NCBI GenBank assembly: GCA_963809545.1
Contig: CAWEKD010000005.1
Span: 620,001-684,000, forward strand
DNA from: Natronosporangium sp035305625
Lineage (GTDB): Bacteria; Actinomycetota; Actinomycetes; Mycobacteriales; Micromonosporaceae
Length of the DNA: 64,000 bases
Direction: 5' to 3'
The notes under the pieces are model-generated. The model was not told the origin of the DNA and did no database searches. It saw only the letters and a list, made by a program, of their open reading frames with translations. Each line of letters opens with the position of its first letter. The first letter of the stretch is position 1. A program made the position numbers and the translations under genes. This document shows positions 8,534-16,997 of the stretch, piece after piece.

Positions 8534-9634
8534 ATGACCTCGATCTCCTTCGCCCGGGGCGCGCCGTCGCCCGACATCGTGGACGTCGCCGGCCTGTCGG
8601 AAGCCGCGGTGCGCGCGTTCGAGACCGATCCCACCGGGATCATTGGGTACGGGCCGGCCCTCGGCTATCTACCGCTGCGGACCTGGCTGGCTGAGCGGTA
8701 CGGGGTCACGCCCGAGCAGGTGCTGGTGACCAACGGCTCCATGCAGGCCGACGCGTTCCTGTTCGACCACCTGGTTACCCCAGGGGCGGATGTGGTGGTG
8801 GAGCGGCCCACCTACGACCGGACGTTGGGCCGGCTGCTCCGCTCCGGGGCCAAGGTCCACCAGGTGACGATGGAGTCGGACGGACTGGACGTGGCCGAAC
8901 TGCGCCGACTGCTGGAGTCGGGGGTCCGCCCGGCCCTGGCCCATGTGATCCCCAACTTCCACAACCCGGCCGGGGTGACCCTGTCGGAGGCCAAGCGTCG
9001 CGCCCTGCTGGAGTTGGCGGCGGAGTTCGAGTTCACCGTCTTCGAGGACGACCCGTACGCGGAGATCCGGTTCCGTGGCGAGCCGCTGCCCTCGATGCTG
9101 TCGATGGACACCACCGGGGTGGTGGTACACGCCTCCAGCTTCACCAAGACGGTCTGCCCCGGGGTACGGGTCGGCTACCTGATCGGGCCTCGGGAACTCA
9201 TCGGTGAGATCGCCGCGGCGGCCACCACGACGTACATCTCGCCGGGGATGGTGGCGCAGGCGATCGTGCACCAGTTCTGTGTCTCCGGTCGGCTGGAGCA
9301 GTCGATCGCCACGGTCCGGGCCGCGTTGGGGCGGCGAGTCCGGCTGCTGGCGGACGCGTTGCGGCAGCATCTGCCGGAAGCCCGCTTCACCGAGCCCGCC
9401 GGTGGCTACTTCCTGTGGGTGGAGTTGCCGGAGGATGTGGACGCCCGGGCGGTTACGCAGGCGGCCGCGGCGCGCGGGGTGGCGGTGGTCCCCGGGAGCG
9501 ACTTCGTGATCCACGGAGGCGAGCACGCGCTCCGGTTGGCGTACTCGGCGGTGACTGAGGATCAGATCGAAGAGGGGGTCCGTCGACTGGCGGCGGCGGT
9601 GGCGGAGGTCCGGGAACGCGCCGGATCCGCGTGA
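8534..9634 (+). CDS. PLP-dependent class I/II aminotransferase (2-aminoadipate transaminase-like)
   Basis: Fold-type I transaminase that moves an amino group between an amino acid and a 2-oxo acid. Motifs in order: YGPALGYLPLRTWLA, VTNGSMQADAFL, PNFHNPAGVTLS, EDDPYAEIRF, the PLP-lysine loop SSFTKTVCPGVRVGY and the C-terminal arginine region LRLAYSAV. The substrate is not predictable. The ATG at 8534 has TACGCT (8520-8525) eight bases upstream, which fits a leaderless transcript; no GntR-type DNA-binding domain is attached. 366 residues is slightly short but complete. A second, distinct homologue lies at 50854-52146. Confidence 0.88.
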   Translation: MTSISFARGAPSPDIVDVAGLSEAAVRAFETDPTGIIGYGPALGYLPLRTWLAERYGVTPEQVLVTNGSMQADAFLFDHLVTPGADVVVERPTYDRTLGRLLRSGAKVHQVTMESDGLDVAELRRLLESGVRPALAHVIPNFHNPAGVTLSEAKRRALLELAAEFEFTVFEDDPYAEIRFRGEPLPSMLSMDTTGVVVHASSFTKTVCPGVRVGYLIGPRELIGEIAAAATTTYISPGMVAQAIVHQFCVSGRLEQSIATVRAALGRRVRLLADALRQHLPEARFTEPAGGYFLWVELPEDVDARAVTQAAAARGVAVVPGSDFVIHGGEHALRLAYSAVTEDQIEEGVRRLAAAVAEVRERAGSA

Positions 9635-9925
9635 TCGTCTGCTAGCTGACCACTGATTCTCGCCACGAGTTATCGTGCTGTAACGCAAAGTTGTGACGAT
9701 TACTCGCGGTTAGGGGTTCCCAACTGGGCCGCTGATGGCCCAGAATACAGCCAGCGGGACCGCACGGTTACCGGGACGGGTCCCTGGGACCACGGGCGGT
9801 TCCGGTAGGCATGACACCCGCCCCCCACGGCGCCGGGTGGGCCGTTCGCACCCCCACCCCCCGCAGCGGTCGGTCCACCCGGCGCCACCCCCACCGCTGG
9901 GGGCGACTAGAGCCGACCGTCTCCG
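9635..9925. other. Intergenic stretch without a recognised gene
   Basis: The region between two convergent genes. The first 85 bp are AT-richer than the surroundings; the rest is GC-rich, with C-rich runs and several short GGGGG/CCCCC complementary stretches (for example GGGACGGGTCCCTGGGACC near 9773) that could fold. I see no credible coding frame and no tRNA. Confidence 0.5.
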
Positions 9926-10486
9926 TCAGAGCCGTACGTCCGGCGCGCCGGTCTCCTGTGCTCCAGGCTGACCGGTGCCGCCCGCGGTCATCCCCGTACC
10001 GGTTTCGGCCAGCTCCGCCCGCTCCATCGCGGCGTTCGCCTCGTACTCTTCCCACTCCCGCTGACGGCGGCGCCGCATGATGAACGCGGTCATCGCTCCC
10101 ATGGCCACCCCAGCGGCGAGCATGGTCATCATCCGCCCTCGCCGCTGCTGCTTCTGCTTCTTTTTCTTCTGCCGGCTCAGCTGACGCTGGGTGAGCTCGG
10201 CCATCATGCCGGTCCGGCCACCGTTCATCCGGTCACCGTTCATCCGGCCCCCCATCAGGCGCTCGCTCATCATCCGGCCGCTCATCATCCGGCCCCGGCC
10301 GCCGTTGTCCTTCCGGCGGGTTCCGGCCCGCATACGCTCGGCCATCGGCGTCATCCGCGGCCCCATCGTTTCGCCGATTCCGCTGGCCGCGTGATTGGCT
10401 GCCCGCTTCGCGTGCTCGAGGCTCTGCCCCAGCTCCTCCCGGATCATCCGGGTATGAGACATCTGCTGTTGCTGCTGTTTGAACAC
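9926..10486 (-). CDS. Met/Arg-rich membrane-anchored protein of unknown function
   Basis: A 186-residue protein starting at the GTG at 10486, which has GGAGG seven bases upstream. Order of regions: Gln-rich start, an amphipathic helix (ELGQSLEHAKRAANHAASG), a low-complexity Met/Arg section at about 66-95 made of repeats such as GRMMSGRMMSE and GGRMNGDRMNG, a basic Lys/Gln stretch (107-117), one Met-rich membrane segment (119-137) followed by RRRRQREWEEYE, and a Gly/Thr tail. The N-terminal helix and the post-membrane RRRRQxxWEEY block resemble a conserved actinobacterial protein often found beside the cyclophilin gene, but the Met-rich part looks unusual. It is divergent from that gene. Confidence 0.7.
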   Translation of the reverse strand: MFKQQQQQMSHTRMIREELGQSLEHAKRAANHAASGIGETMGPRMTPMAERMRAGTRRKDNGGRGRMMSGRMMSERLMGGRMNGDRMNGGRTGMMAELTQRQLSRQKKKKQKQQRRGRMMTMLAAGVAMGAMTAFIMRRRRQREWEEYEANAAMERAELAETGTGMTAGGTGQPGAQETGAPDVRL

Positions 10487-10624
10487 TCCGCACCTCCTGC
10501 GTTGATCCCCCCGTGGCGGGGTGCGTCCACCCCGATATCCTCCCCTCTTGCAAGGCGCTGTACCGGCAAAACGCGCACATGGGAGGATTTGCCGGTACTC
10601 GTACGTCACGACAAAGGAGTCCCC

Positions 10625-11146
10625 TTGGCTACCACCGCCACCACCGCCACCTTGCACACCAACTTCGGGCAGATCCGGCTGAACCTGTTCCCGAACCACG
10701 CCCCGAAGACGGTCCGCAACTTCGTCGAGCTGGCTACGGGCACCCGGGAGTACATCGATCCCCGCACCGGCGCGCCGGGGTCCGGGCCGTACTACGACGG
10801 CACGATCATGCACCGGGTGATCGACGGATTCATGATCCAGATGGGGGACCCGACCGGAACCGGCCGCGGCGGCCCGGGCTACACCTTCGACGACGAGTTC
10901 CACCCGGAGTTGACCTTCGACCGGCCGTACCTGCTGGCCATGGCCAACGCCGGACCGAAGACCAACGGCTCGCAGTTCTTCATCACCGTGGCCCCCACCC
11001 CGCACCTGAACTTCCAGCACACCATCTTCGGGGAGGTGGCCGACGAGGAGTCGGCCCGGGTGGTGAGCGCCATCGCCGCCACCCCGACCGACCGGAACGA
11101 TCGGCCCCTCAACGACGTGGTGCTGGAGCGAGTGGAGATCGGCTAA
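10625..11146 (+). CDS. Peptidyl-prolyl cis-trans isomerase, cyclophilin type
   Basis: Cyclophilin that catalyses proline isomerisation during protein folding; there is no signal peptide, so it is cytoplasmic. The TTG at 10625 is preceded by AAAGGAG five bases upstream, giving 173 residues, the typical size. Active-site blocks are present: FHRV-type MHRVIDGFMIQMGDP, GGPGYTFDDEF, LLAMANAGPKTNGSQFFIT, and the C-terminal PHLNFQHTIFGEV. The N-terminal TTATTATLHTNFG matches the small actinobacterial PpiA-like form. Confidence 0.94.
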   Translation: MATTATTATLHTNFGQIRLNLFPNHAPKTVRNFVELATGTREYIDPRTGAPGSGPYYDGTIMHRVIDGFMIQMGDPTGTGRGGPGYTFDDEFHPELTFDRPYLLAMANAGPKTNGSQFFITVAPTPHLNFQHTIFGEVADEESARVVSAIAATPTDRNDRPLNDVVLERVEIG

Positions 11147-11190
11147 GTGACGCCTGAGTCGCGGGGCGGTCACTAGGCCGAAGGGCGGGC

Positions 11191-11196
11191 TAGGGT
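11191..11196 (+). promoter_or_regulatory. Probable -10 element of a leaderless promoter
   Basis: TAGGGT ends 6 bp before the GTG at 11203, and there is no Shine-Dalgarno sequence in between. Confidence 0.5.
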
Positions 11197-11202
11197 AGCG
11201 AC

Positions 11203-12135
11203 GTGGCCCAAGAGACGGTTCCGGTCTGCTATCGGCATCCCTCCCGTGAGACCTACCTGCGGTGCAGCCGCTGTGACCGCCCGATCTGTCCGGAGTGCAT
11301 GCACGACGCCGCGGTCGGCCACCACTGCCCGGAGTGCGTGGCGGAGGCTCGGCGTAGCCAGCCTCAGATCCGGACCGCGTTCGGCGGCACCGTCGCCGGT
11401 CAGCGTGGGCAAGTCACGCTCACGCTGATCGGGCTGAACGTCGCGGTGGCGGTGCTCGCGATCGTGATCGGAGGCGCCAACGCGGTCGGTGGAGGCGGCT
11501 GGGGCGGTCTCCTGGGTGGGATCACCCCCCTGCACCTGTGGGGTGGGCTGCAGCCGGGGCCGGAAGCGCTGGTGGAGCCCGCCGGTGGTGACGCCTTCTT
11601 CGTCGGTCCCGGCGGAATCGCCCACGGCGAGTACTACCGGCTACTCACCTCGATGTTCCTGCACTACGGGCTCTTCCACCTGCTGCTGAACATGTACGCG
11701 CTGTGGGTGGTCGGCGGGGTGCTGGAACCGCTGCTGGGGCGGCTCCGGTTCGCCGCCCTCTACCTGCTGGCCGGGTTGGGCGGCGGCGTCGCCACCTACC
11801 TGTTCTCCGGCCTCGGTACGGTCGCCGCCGGCGCATCCGGGGCGGTGTTCGGTCTGTTCGCCGCGTTCTACATCCTGATGCGCCGGCTCGGCCGGGACAC
11901 CTCCACCATCACCGTCATCCTGGTGATCAACCTGGTGCTGACCTTCGTGATCAGCAACATCTCGATCTGGGGTCACCTGGGTGGCCTGGCGACCGGCGCG
12001 ATCCTGGCGGTCGGGCTGGCGTACGCGCCGCGGGAACACCGCAACCTGGTCCAGGGGTTGACCATCGGTGGCGTGGCGCTGCTCCTGCTGGCGCTCACCG
12101 TGGTGCGGACCCTGATCCTGACGCTGCCGGCGTGA
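11203..12135 (+). CDS. Rhomboid-family intramembrane serine protease with N-terminal zinc finger
   Basis: Membrane protease that cuts transmembrane substrates. Residues 9-45 hold a B-box-like zinc finger with CYRHP, CSRCDRPICPEC and HHCPEC. Six or seven membrane helices follow. The catalytic serine is in GASGAVFGLF and the catalytic histidine in WGHLGGLATG; the HGEYYRLLTSMFLHYGLFHL block before the first core helix is typical. Length is 310 residues. The GTG start lies 6 bp after TAGGGT. An inverted repeat (12166-12202) follows the stop. The substrate is unknown. Confidence 0.93.
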   Translation: MAQETVPVCYRHPSRETYLRCSRCDRPICPECMHDAAVGHHCPECVAEARRSQPQIRTAFGGTVAGQRGQVTLTLIGLNVAVAVLAIVIGGANAVGGGGWGGLLGGITPLHLWGGLQPGPEALVEPAGGDAFFVGPGGIAHGEYYRLLTSMFLHYGLFHLLLNMYALWVVGGVLEPLLGRLRFAALYLLAGLGGGVATYLFSGLGTVAAGASGAVFGLFAAFYILMRRLGRDTSTITVILVINLVLTFVISNISIWGHLGGLATGAILAVGLAYAPREHRNLVQGLTIGGVALLLLALTVVRTLILTLPA

Positions 12136-12165
12136 TCCGGGCTGGTCGGGAGGGTCCACCGCCTC

Positions 12166-12202
12166 CTCGCGTCACCCCCTCGAATGGTGGAGGTGACGCG
12201 AG
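12166..12202 (+). terminator. Inverted repeat after the rhomboid gene
   Basis: CTCGCGTCACC (12166-12176) pairs perfectly with GGTGACGCGAG (12192-12202) around a 15-base loop. There is no T tract after it, so termination is likely but not certain; it also lies just upstream of the next gene. Confidence 0.5.
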
Positions 12203-12240
12203 CTTGGGTCACAATGACCGCTTTGAGTCGTTGGTGAGGT

Positions 12241-12774
12241 ATGGACGTGTTCTCGCGTACCTTCCTCCCCGCGACCTCGGAAGCGGGGCTGCCGATCACC
12301 ATGGTGAGTCGGCACATGCCCCTCGTGCGCCGGTGCGTCACCCCGGATGAAACCGCGGTGCTGGTCCGCCGCTGCCACCCGGCGGGCCGGCCGGTGCCCG
12401 GGACGTTCCTGCTGCTGTTGACCAACCGTCGGCTGGTGGTCACCCGGGAAAGCCGACTGCTGCATCGGGTCCAGCTGCATCTCACCGCCCCGCTGCGGGC
12501 GCTGTCCGCGGTGAAGTGGACCGTCGACCCGCGCGCCGGCGTGGAGCTCGCGCTCACCGCCCCGAGCGGGGATCGGCACCGCTGGTGGCTGCCGATCTCT
12601 GACCTGCGACAGCTCGGCTGGATCGACGCCCTGCTCCACCGCGCGTTCGCCAACTCCCAATCGGCGCCGACCACGCTGGTGACCACCCCGCGGGGATCGC
12701 GCCTGCCCGGCTCACTGGGGCCCACCCGGTCGGCGCGGGCGTCATCCCCCCGGCGTCCGGCGCTGAGTCGGTAG
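12241..12774 (+). CDS. Hypothetical protein with PH-like beta-rich core
   Basis: A 177-residue protein starting at the ATG at 12241. The middle reads as alternating strands (GTFLLLLTNRRLVVTRES, LRALSAVKWTVD, ELALTAPSGDRHRWWLPI) followed by an amphipathic helix, an arrangement that resembles bacterial PH-like domains. The Ser/Arg-rich last 35 residues are probably disordered. No membrane segment or signal peptide. Its 3' end overlaps the convergent gene at 12742-13932 by 33 bp. No function can be assigned. Confidence 0.65.
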   Translation: MDVFSRTFLPATSEAGLPITMVSRHMPLVRRCVTPDETAVLVRRCHPAGRPVPGTFLLLLTNRRLVVTRESRLLHRVQLHLTAPLRALSAVKWTVDPRAGVELALTAPSGDRHRWWLPISDLRQLGWIDALLHRAFANSQSAPTTLVTTPRGSRLPGSLGPTRSARASSPRRPALSR

Positions 12775-13932
12775 GCGACGCCGCTGCTCCCGTCGCCACA
12801 CCGTGCCGATCGTGGCCAGCAGCGAGCCCGCCGCCAGGCAGAGCACCCCGACCACGATCACGACCTTGACGGGGGCGGAGGCGTCCGGGACCAGGAAGGC
12901 GGCGATGTCGACCGCGAACGACGCCGCCACCACCACCGTGAGCGCTGCCGCCGCCCGGTTCAGCCGAGCGTCCAGTCGCTGCCCGCGCAGCGACGACTCC
13001 GCCAGCAGCGAGTTGGCGACGTGGTCCAGTAGGGCGGTGGCGCGCTCGTGGATCCGGTCCAGCCCGACCGTCTCCCGGGCCGCCAGGTAGGTGGCCCGGG
13101 CCGTCTGGTGCGACTCCAGCCGGTAGGAGTCGAGGTGGTGGTACTCCGCCCAGAGCCGATCCAGGAACCGGCGAAAATCTTCGGTGCGGATCGGCCCGAG
13201 CGCCGCCCGGGCCAGTTCCGACAAGGTGCGCCGACTGGCGGTCATCGCGCCGAACAGGATCGACACCTGCGCCACCGCGATGTCCGCTGGCTCCAGCATG
13301 GTCAGCAGTGGGTCCAGGGCGACGGTCGGGTCGCCCTCCCAGGCGTAGGTGTAGGGCAGCACGATTCGACAGCCGGCCCCCACCGTCACCTTCGGCACCC
13401 GGGCATCGGGCCGCCACGGTGGGGCGGAGGTGACGACGTGGCAGTTGTACCGCACCGCATGCCGCTCCACCTGGGACGGCCATAGTTCATGACTCCGCCC
13501 CGGGGGGATCGCCAGCTCTTTGATCACCCCGGCGGTGACCGCCGCGTCCAACGCGGCCCCGATCACGGGTGTGTCCGCCACCCGCAGCCGGTCGTTGATG
13601 ACCGCATCGAACTCCGCCAGCTGATGGACGTCCATATCGGACAGTTTCTGCCCCGGGTGGCTCAGGGCATAGGTCAGCAGCACCACCCCGGCGGCCAGAA
13701 ACCGGGCGCGGCACGCCCGGATCTCCACTCCGGGTACGACGACGGCCGCTTGGACCAGCTCGGTCAGGTCCGCCTCGAGCGTGCCCTCCCGGTTGTACAC
13801 CTGGGACGCCAGCTCCCCGGGCCACAGCCGGTAGCGGCCCCGCCCGGGCACCTCCACCACGGCCGGTCCCGATCGGAGCGCGCCGTAGTGCAACGGGTAC
13901 ACCCGAGTCTGTAGATGCAGTACCTCGGTCAT
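12742..13932 (-). CDS. Unrecognised protein with C-terminal transmembrane hairpin, coupled to a methyltransferase
   Basis: A 396-residue protein starting at the ATG at 13932, whose ATG overlaps the TGA of the upstream methyltransferase gene (ATGA). The first 300 residues are cytoplasmic and of no family I recognise (LWPGELASQVYNREGTLEADL, KLSDMDVHQLAEFDAVINDRL). A helical stretch (LDHVANSLLAESSLRGQRLD) leads into two membrane helices (AAALTVVVAASFAVDIAAFLV; VVIVVGVLCLAAGSLLATIG) and a basic tail. This helix-plus-hairpin end is reminiscent of CorA-like or RMD1-like proteins, but no GMN signature is present. The translational coupling suggests joint action with the methyltransferase. Confidence 0.7.
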   Translation of the reverse strand: MTEVLHLQTRVYPLHYGALRSGPAVVEVPGRGRYRLWPGELASQVYNREGTLEADLTELVQAAVVVPGVEIRACRARFLAAGVVLLTYALSHPGQKLSDMDVHQLAEFDAVINDRLRVADTPVIGAALDAAVTAGVIKELAIPPGRSHELWPSQVERHAVRYNCHVVTSAPPWRPDARVPKVTVGAGCRIVLPYTYAWEGDPTVALDPLLTMLEPADIAVAQVSILFGAMTASRRTLSELARAALGPIRTEDFRRFLDRLWAEYHHLDSYRLESHQTARATYLAARETVGLDRIHERATALLDHVANSLLAESSLRGQRLDARLNRAAAALTVVVAASFAVDIAAFLVPDASAPVKVVIVVGVLCLAAGSLLATIGTVWRREQRRRLPTQRRTPGG

Positions 13933-14744
13933 CGGACGGCCACCGCGAGGTGCTCCGGCACCAGCGCATGCTCCGGCAGCCGCACCTCCCCCAGATAGCG
14001 CCGCTGCTGCTCTTCCAGACTGAAGTTCCGGACCTCGGCTCCGAGCAGGGCCGCCAACTGCGAGAACTCGAAGTGCGTGGCCTCCTCCGGCACCGACCGC
14101 TGCCGGAACCACTTCCGCTGCACCGCCAGCACGGGATTGTCGACCGCTGCCTCGGGCCAGTAACTGACCACGCTCATCACCGCCTGCCAGCGCCGCCCCA
14201 GGCCGGCGACCGCCGCCGCGTCCGCCGGCGGCAGGTAGTAGATCAGCCCCTCGGCCACGTACCCCACCGGCCGCCCCGCGCTGAGTTCACGCACCCGGGC
14301 GACCAACTGTTCCCGGTCCGCGGCGCGACTCAGGTCCAGCGGCAGGTGCACGACCTCCCGCTCCGGCAACACCCCGTCGGCGGTCAGCGCCGCCGCCCGC
14401 GCCTGTTTCGCGTGCACGATGTGGGGTAGGTCCGCCTCCACCGCGGTGGTCACCGGCAGCAGCCACGGGTACGAGGTGAAGCCGGCGCCGCAGAAGACCA
14501 ACACGGTGTCCGGGTGCCGAGCCAGCAGCCCGGTCAACTCATCCAGAATGGAGCGACCGCGGAGCGAGACCACCAGGTCGTCGTGGGGATAGACGGTGGC
14601 GGCGAACTCCTCCCACATCTGCTGCACTCGGGCCCGCTCCTGCTCCGGGATCCACCACCGAGCCAGTGGATCCCGGCTCAGCTCCGGCAGGCGAGCCCGA
14701 GATTCATTCACAAGGTACGCGGTCGCTTCCACACCGTGGTCCAT
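13929..14744 (-). CDS. SAM-dependent methyltransferase of the leucine carboxyl methyltransferase (PPM1/COG3315) type
   Basis: Predicted O-methyltransferase of 271 residues acting in the cytoplasm. The SAM site is recognisable as TVLVFCGAGFTSYPWLL, the acidic ribose-binding residue in AVEADLPHIVHAK, and the family block YVAEGLIYYLPP. The N-terminal NESRARLPELSRDPLARWW also fits. In bacteria this family methylates small molecules or carboxylates, often in specialised metabolism; the substrate is unknown here. I start at the ATG at 14744 rather than upstream because the preceding residues are not family-like. It is the first gene of a two-gene unit, 56 bp downstream of dnaB on the same strand. 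Confidence 0.75.
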   Translation of the reverse strand: MDHGVEATAYLVNESRARLPELSRDPLARWWIPEQERARVQQMWEEFAATVYPHDDLVVSLRGRSILDELTGLLARHPDTVLVFCGAGFTSYPWLLPVTTAVEADLPHIVHAKQARAAALTADGVLPEREVVHLPLDLSRAADREQLVARVRELSAGRPVGYVAEGLIYYLPPADAAAVAGLGRRWQAVMSVVSYWPEAAVDNPVLAVQRKWFRQRSVPEEATHFEFSQLAALLGAEVRNFSLEEQQRRYLGEVRLPEHALVPEHLAVAVR

Positions 14745-14800
14745 ACCGCTCAGTGAAGCAGAGCCGAACCACCCCGCAGCCAACGACCACCGTCGGTGGG

Positions 14801-16225
14801 TCAATTGATCGCCATGTCCACGAACCGCGAGAAGTGCAGCTGGGCGGCGACGGTGATGGTGTCGGTCGGACCGTTGCGGTGCTTGGCCACGATGAAGTCC
14901 GCCTCCCCGGCCCGAGGCGACTCCTTGTCGTAGTAGTCGTCTCGGTGCAGCAGGATCACCACGTCCGCGTCCTGCTCGATCGCGCCGGACTCCCGCAGGT
15001 CAGACAGTTGCGGTCGCTTGTCGGTCCGCTGCTCCGGCCCCCGGTTCAGCTGCGCGATCGCCACCACCGGGCAGTCGATCTCCTTGGCGAGCAGCTTCAA
15101 CCCCCGGGACAGCTCGGAGACCTCCTGCTGCCGGCTCTCCACCCGCTTCGGGGACGTCATCAGCTGCAGATAGTCGACGACCAGCAGCTTCAGGTCGTGC
15201 CGCTGCTTCAACCGACGCGCCTTGGCCCGGATCTCCATCATGGTCAAGTTGGGAGTGTCGTCAATGAACAGCGGCGCCTCGCTGATCTCCCCCATCTTCC
15301 GGGCCAGCTTGGTCCAGTCGTCGTCGGACAGCGAACCGGAGCGGAGCACGTGCAGCGGCACCCGGGCCTCCGCCGACAAGATCCGCATCACGATCTCGAC
15401 CTTGCTCATCTCCAGCGAGAACACCGCGCTGGTCAGGCTGTGCCGGACCGCGGCGTGCCGAACGAAATCCAGCCCCACGGTGGACTTACCGAGGCCGGGG
15501 CGACCGGCCACCACGATCAACTGCCCGGGGTGCAGCCCGTTGAGCAACTGGTCCAGGTCGCTGAAGCCGGTCGGGACCCCGCTGAGCATCCCCTCCTGGG
15601 CCCCGATCGCCTCGATCTCATCCAGGGTGGGCTGCAGCACGTCGGCGAGCACCTGGAAGTCCTCGCTGACCCGCCGCTCGGTCACCTCGTAGACCGCCTG
15701 CTGGGCCAGGTCCACCACGTCGTCCACGTCCCGCCCCGCCCCGGCGGCAGCCCCGTACCCCAACTGGACGATCCGGGTGCCCGCCTCCACCAGCCGCCGC
15801 AGCACCGCCCGCTCCGCCACGATCCGGGCGTAGTAGGCGGTGTTCGCGGCGGTCGGTACGGCGTGGACCAGGTCGTGCACGTACGCCAGCCCGCCGACCC
15901 GCCCGATCGTGCCCGCATCGGTCAGAGCGGCGGTGACGGTGACCGGGTCAGCCGGCTCACCCCGGCCGTACAGGTCGAGGATCGCGTCAAAGATGATCGA
16001 ATGGGCGGGCCGGTAGAAGTCGCTCGAGCGCAGAATCTCGATCACGTCTGCGATCGCGTCCTTGGACAGCAGCATCCCGCCCAATACGCTCTGCTCGGCC
16101 GCAATGTCCTGCGGCGGAGTGCGGTCGAACTGCACCTCCCCCGACGGGGAGGGTTCCGCCAGCGCCCGCACCTCCTCCGTGACCGACACCCGGGCCCCCC
16201 TTTCCGCTGTGTCGTCGACGTCCAT
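14801..16225 (-). CDS. dnaB: Replicative DNA helicase DnaB
   Basis: Hexameric 5'-3' helicase that unwinds the replication fork and loads primase. The N-terminal domain (residues 36-185) contains PPQDIAAEQSVLGGML; the RecA-like domain has Walker A GRPGLGKST at 241-249, Walker B LLVVDYLQLM, and the DLRESGAIEQDADVV block. At 474 residues there is no room for an intein, which interrupts dnaB in some actinobacteria. The gene follows rplI in the conserved rpsF-ssb-rpsR-rplI-dnaB order, but a terminator and DnaA-box-like sites separate it, so it probably has its own promoter. Confidence 0.97.
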   Translation of the reverse strand: MDVDDTAERGARVSVTEEVRALAEPSPSGEVQFDRTPPQDIAAEQSVLGGMLLSKDAIADVIEILRSSDFYRPAHSIIFDAILDLYGRGEPADPVTVTAALTDAGTIGRVGGLAYVHDLVHAVPTAANTAYYARIVAERAVLRRLVEAGTRIVQLGYGAAAGAGRDVDDVVDLAQQAVYEVTERRVSEDFQVLADVLQPTLDEIEAIGAQEGMLSGVPTGFSDLDQLLNGLHPGQLIVVAGRPGLGKSTVGLDFVRHAAVRHSLTSAVFSLEMSKVEIVMRILSAEARVPLHVLRSGSLSDDDWTKLARKMGEISEAPLFIDDTPNLTMMEIRAKARRLKQRHDLKLLVVDYLQLMTSPKRVESRQQEVSELSRGLKLLAKEIDCPVVAIAQLNRGPEQRTDKRPQLSDLRESGAIEQDADVVILLHRDDYYDKESPRAGEADFIVAKHRNGPTDTITVAAQLHFSRFVDMAIN

Positions 16226-16338
16226 GCTCCGGGCGGGTGTGACAGTCCCGCCGCCTACCTGTCACCCCACGGGCTGCGAGCGTAGGGCGGCGGGCGCATC
16301 CGGCTCAACCACCTGGGTGGACGACCCTGGGGGCAAGC

Positions 16339-16391
16339 TGTGGAAAACCCGCGAACGGTTGTGCACAGTGCTGTGGACAACCTGTGGAAAA
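16339..16391. promoter_or_regulatory. Cluster of DnaA-box-like 9-mers upstream of dnaB
   Basis: TGTGGAAAA at 16339-16347, TTGTGCACA at 16359-16367, TGTGGACAA (exact reverse complement of the actinobacterial box TTGTCCACA) at 16372-16380 and TGTGGAAAA at 16383-16391. They lie 110-170 bp upstream of the dnaB start, between it and the rplI terminator, where DnaA could regulate dnaB. Confidence 0.55.
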
Positions 16392-16462
16392 GTCCCGCCA
16401 GACTCACCGCAAACCTGCTGTGAGCTGGGAAAACATCATCCCCAGGTTGTGCGGACAAGAAA

Positions 16463-16510
16463 ACCGCGGTGGGTGTGGGCGCGGCGTGTCGCGCCCACAC
16501 CCACCGCGGT
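16463..16510 (-). terminator. Strong intrinsic terminator downstream of rplI
   Basis: A perfect 21-bp stem with a 6-base loop (GCGTGT, 16484-16489). On the minus strand the stem is followed by TTTTCTTG. It closes the rpsF-ssb-rpsR-rplI operon. Confidence 0.85.
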
Positions 16511-16536
16511 AGTGCGCTACCCGGCCCGCCCGCCGG

Positions 16537-16986
16537 TTACTTGGCGGGCTGGACCGTCAGGTCGAAGGTCGCGGTGACCTCCGGGTGCAGCCGCACCCGG
16601 ATCTGGTGCTTCCCGACCGACTTGATCGCGGTGGACACCTCCAGCCGACGCCGGTCCAGCGCCGGCCCGCCCGCGGCCTTCACCGCCTCCACGATCTCGG
16701 CCGGGGTGATCGACCCGAACAGCCGACCACCGCTGCCCGCGCGCGCCGTCAGCTGCACGTCCAGCCCGGCCAGCTGCGCGGCGACCTGGTTAGCCTGGTC
16801 CAGGTCGCGGATCTCCCGCGCCTCCCGGGCCCGGCGGATGGCCGCAACCTCCTTCTCCGCGCCCCGGGTCCAGCGGATCGCGTACCCGCGCGGCAGTAGG
16901 TAGTTACGCCCGTACCCGTCCTTGACCTCGAGCACGTCACCGGCGCTGCCGAGGCCCGCCACCTCCTGAGTAAGGATGATCTTCAT
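16537..16986 (-). CDS. rplI: 50S ribosomal protein L9
   Basis: L9 binds 23S rRNA at the base of the L1 stalk. The 149-residue product has the full-length two-domain structure: N-terminal MKIILTQEVAGLGSAGD with the conserved KDGYGRNYLLPRGYA, a long connecting helix (about 45-80), and the C-terminal domain with LFGSITPAEIVEAV. The ATG has GGAGG upstream and the gene follows rpsR by 11 bp. It is the last gene of the operon before the strong terminator. Confidence 0.98.
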   Translation of the reverse strand: MKIILTQEVAGLGSAGDVLEVKDGYGRNYLLPRGYAIRWTRGAEKEVAAIRRAREAREIRDLDQANQVAAQLAGLDVQLTARAGSGGRLFGSITPAEIVEAVKAAGGPALDRRRLEVSTAIKSVGKHQIRVRLHPEVTATFDLTVQPAK

Positions 16987-16997
16987 CAGTGCCTCCG

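Noticed and set aside
14666..16285. A 539-residue plus-strand frame.
   Set aside because: Antisense to dnaB; Gln/His/Arg/Leu-rich, with no domain.
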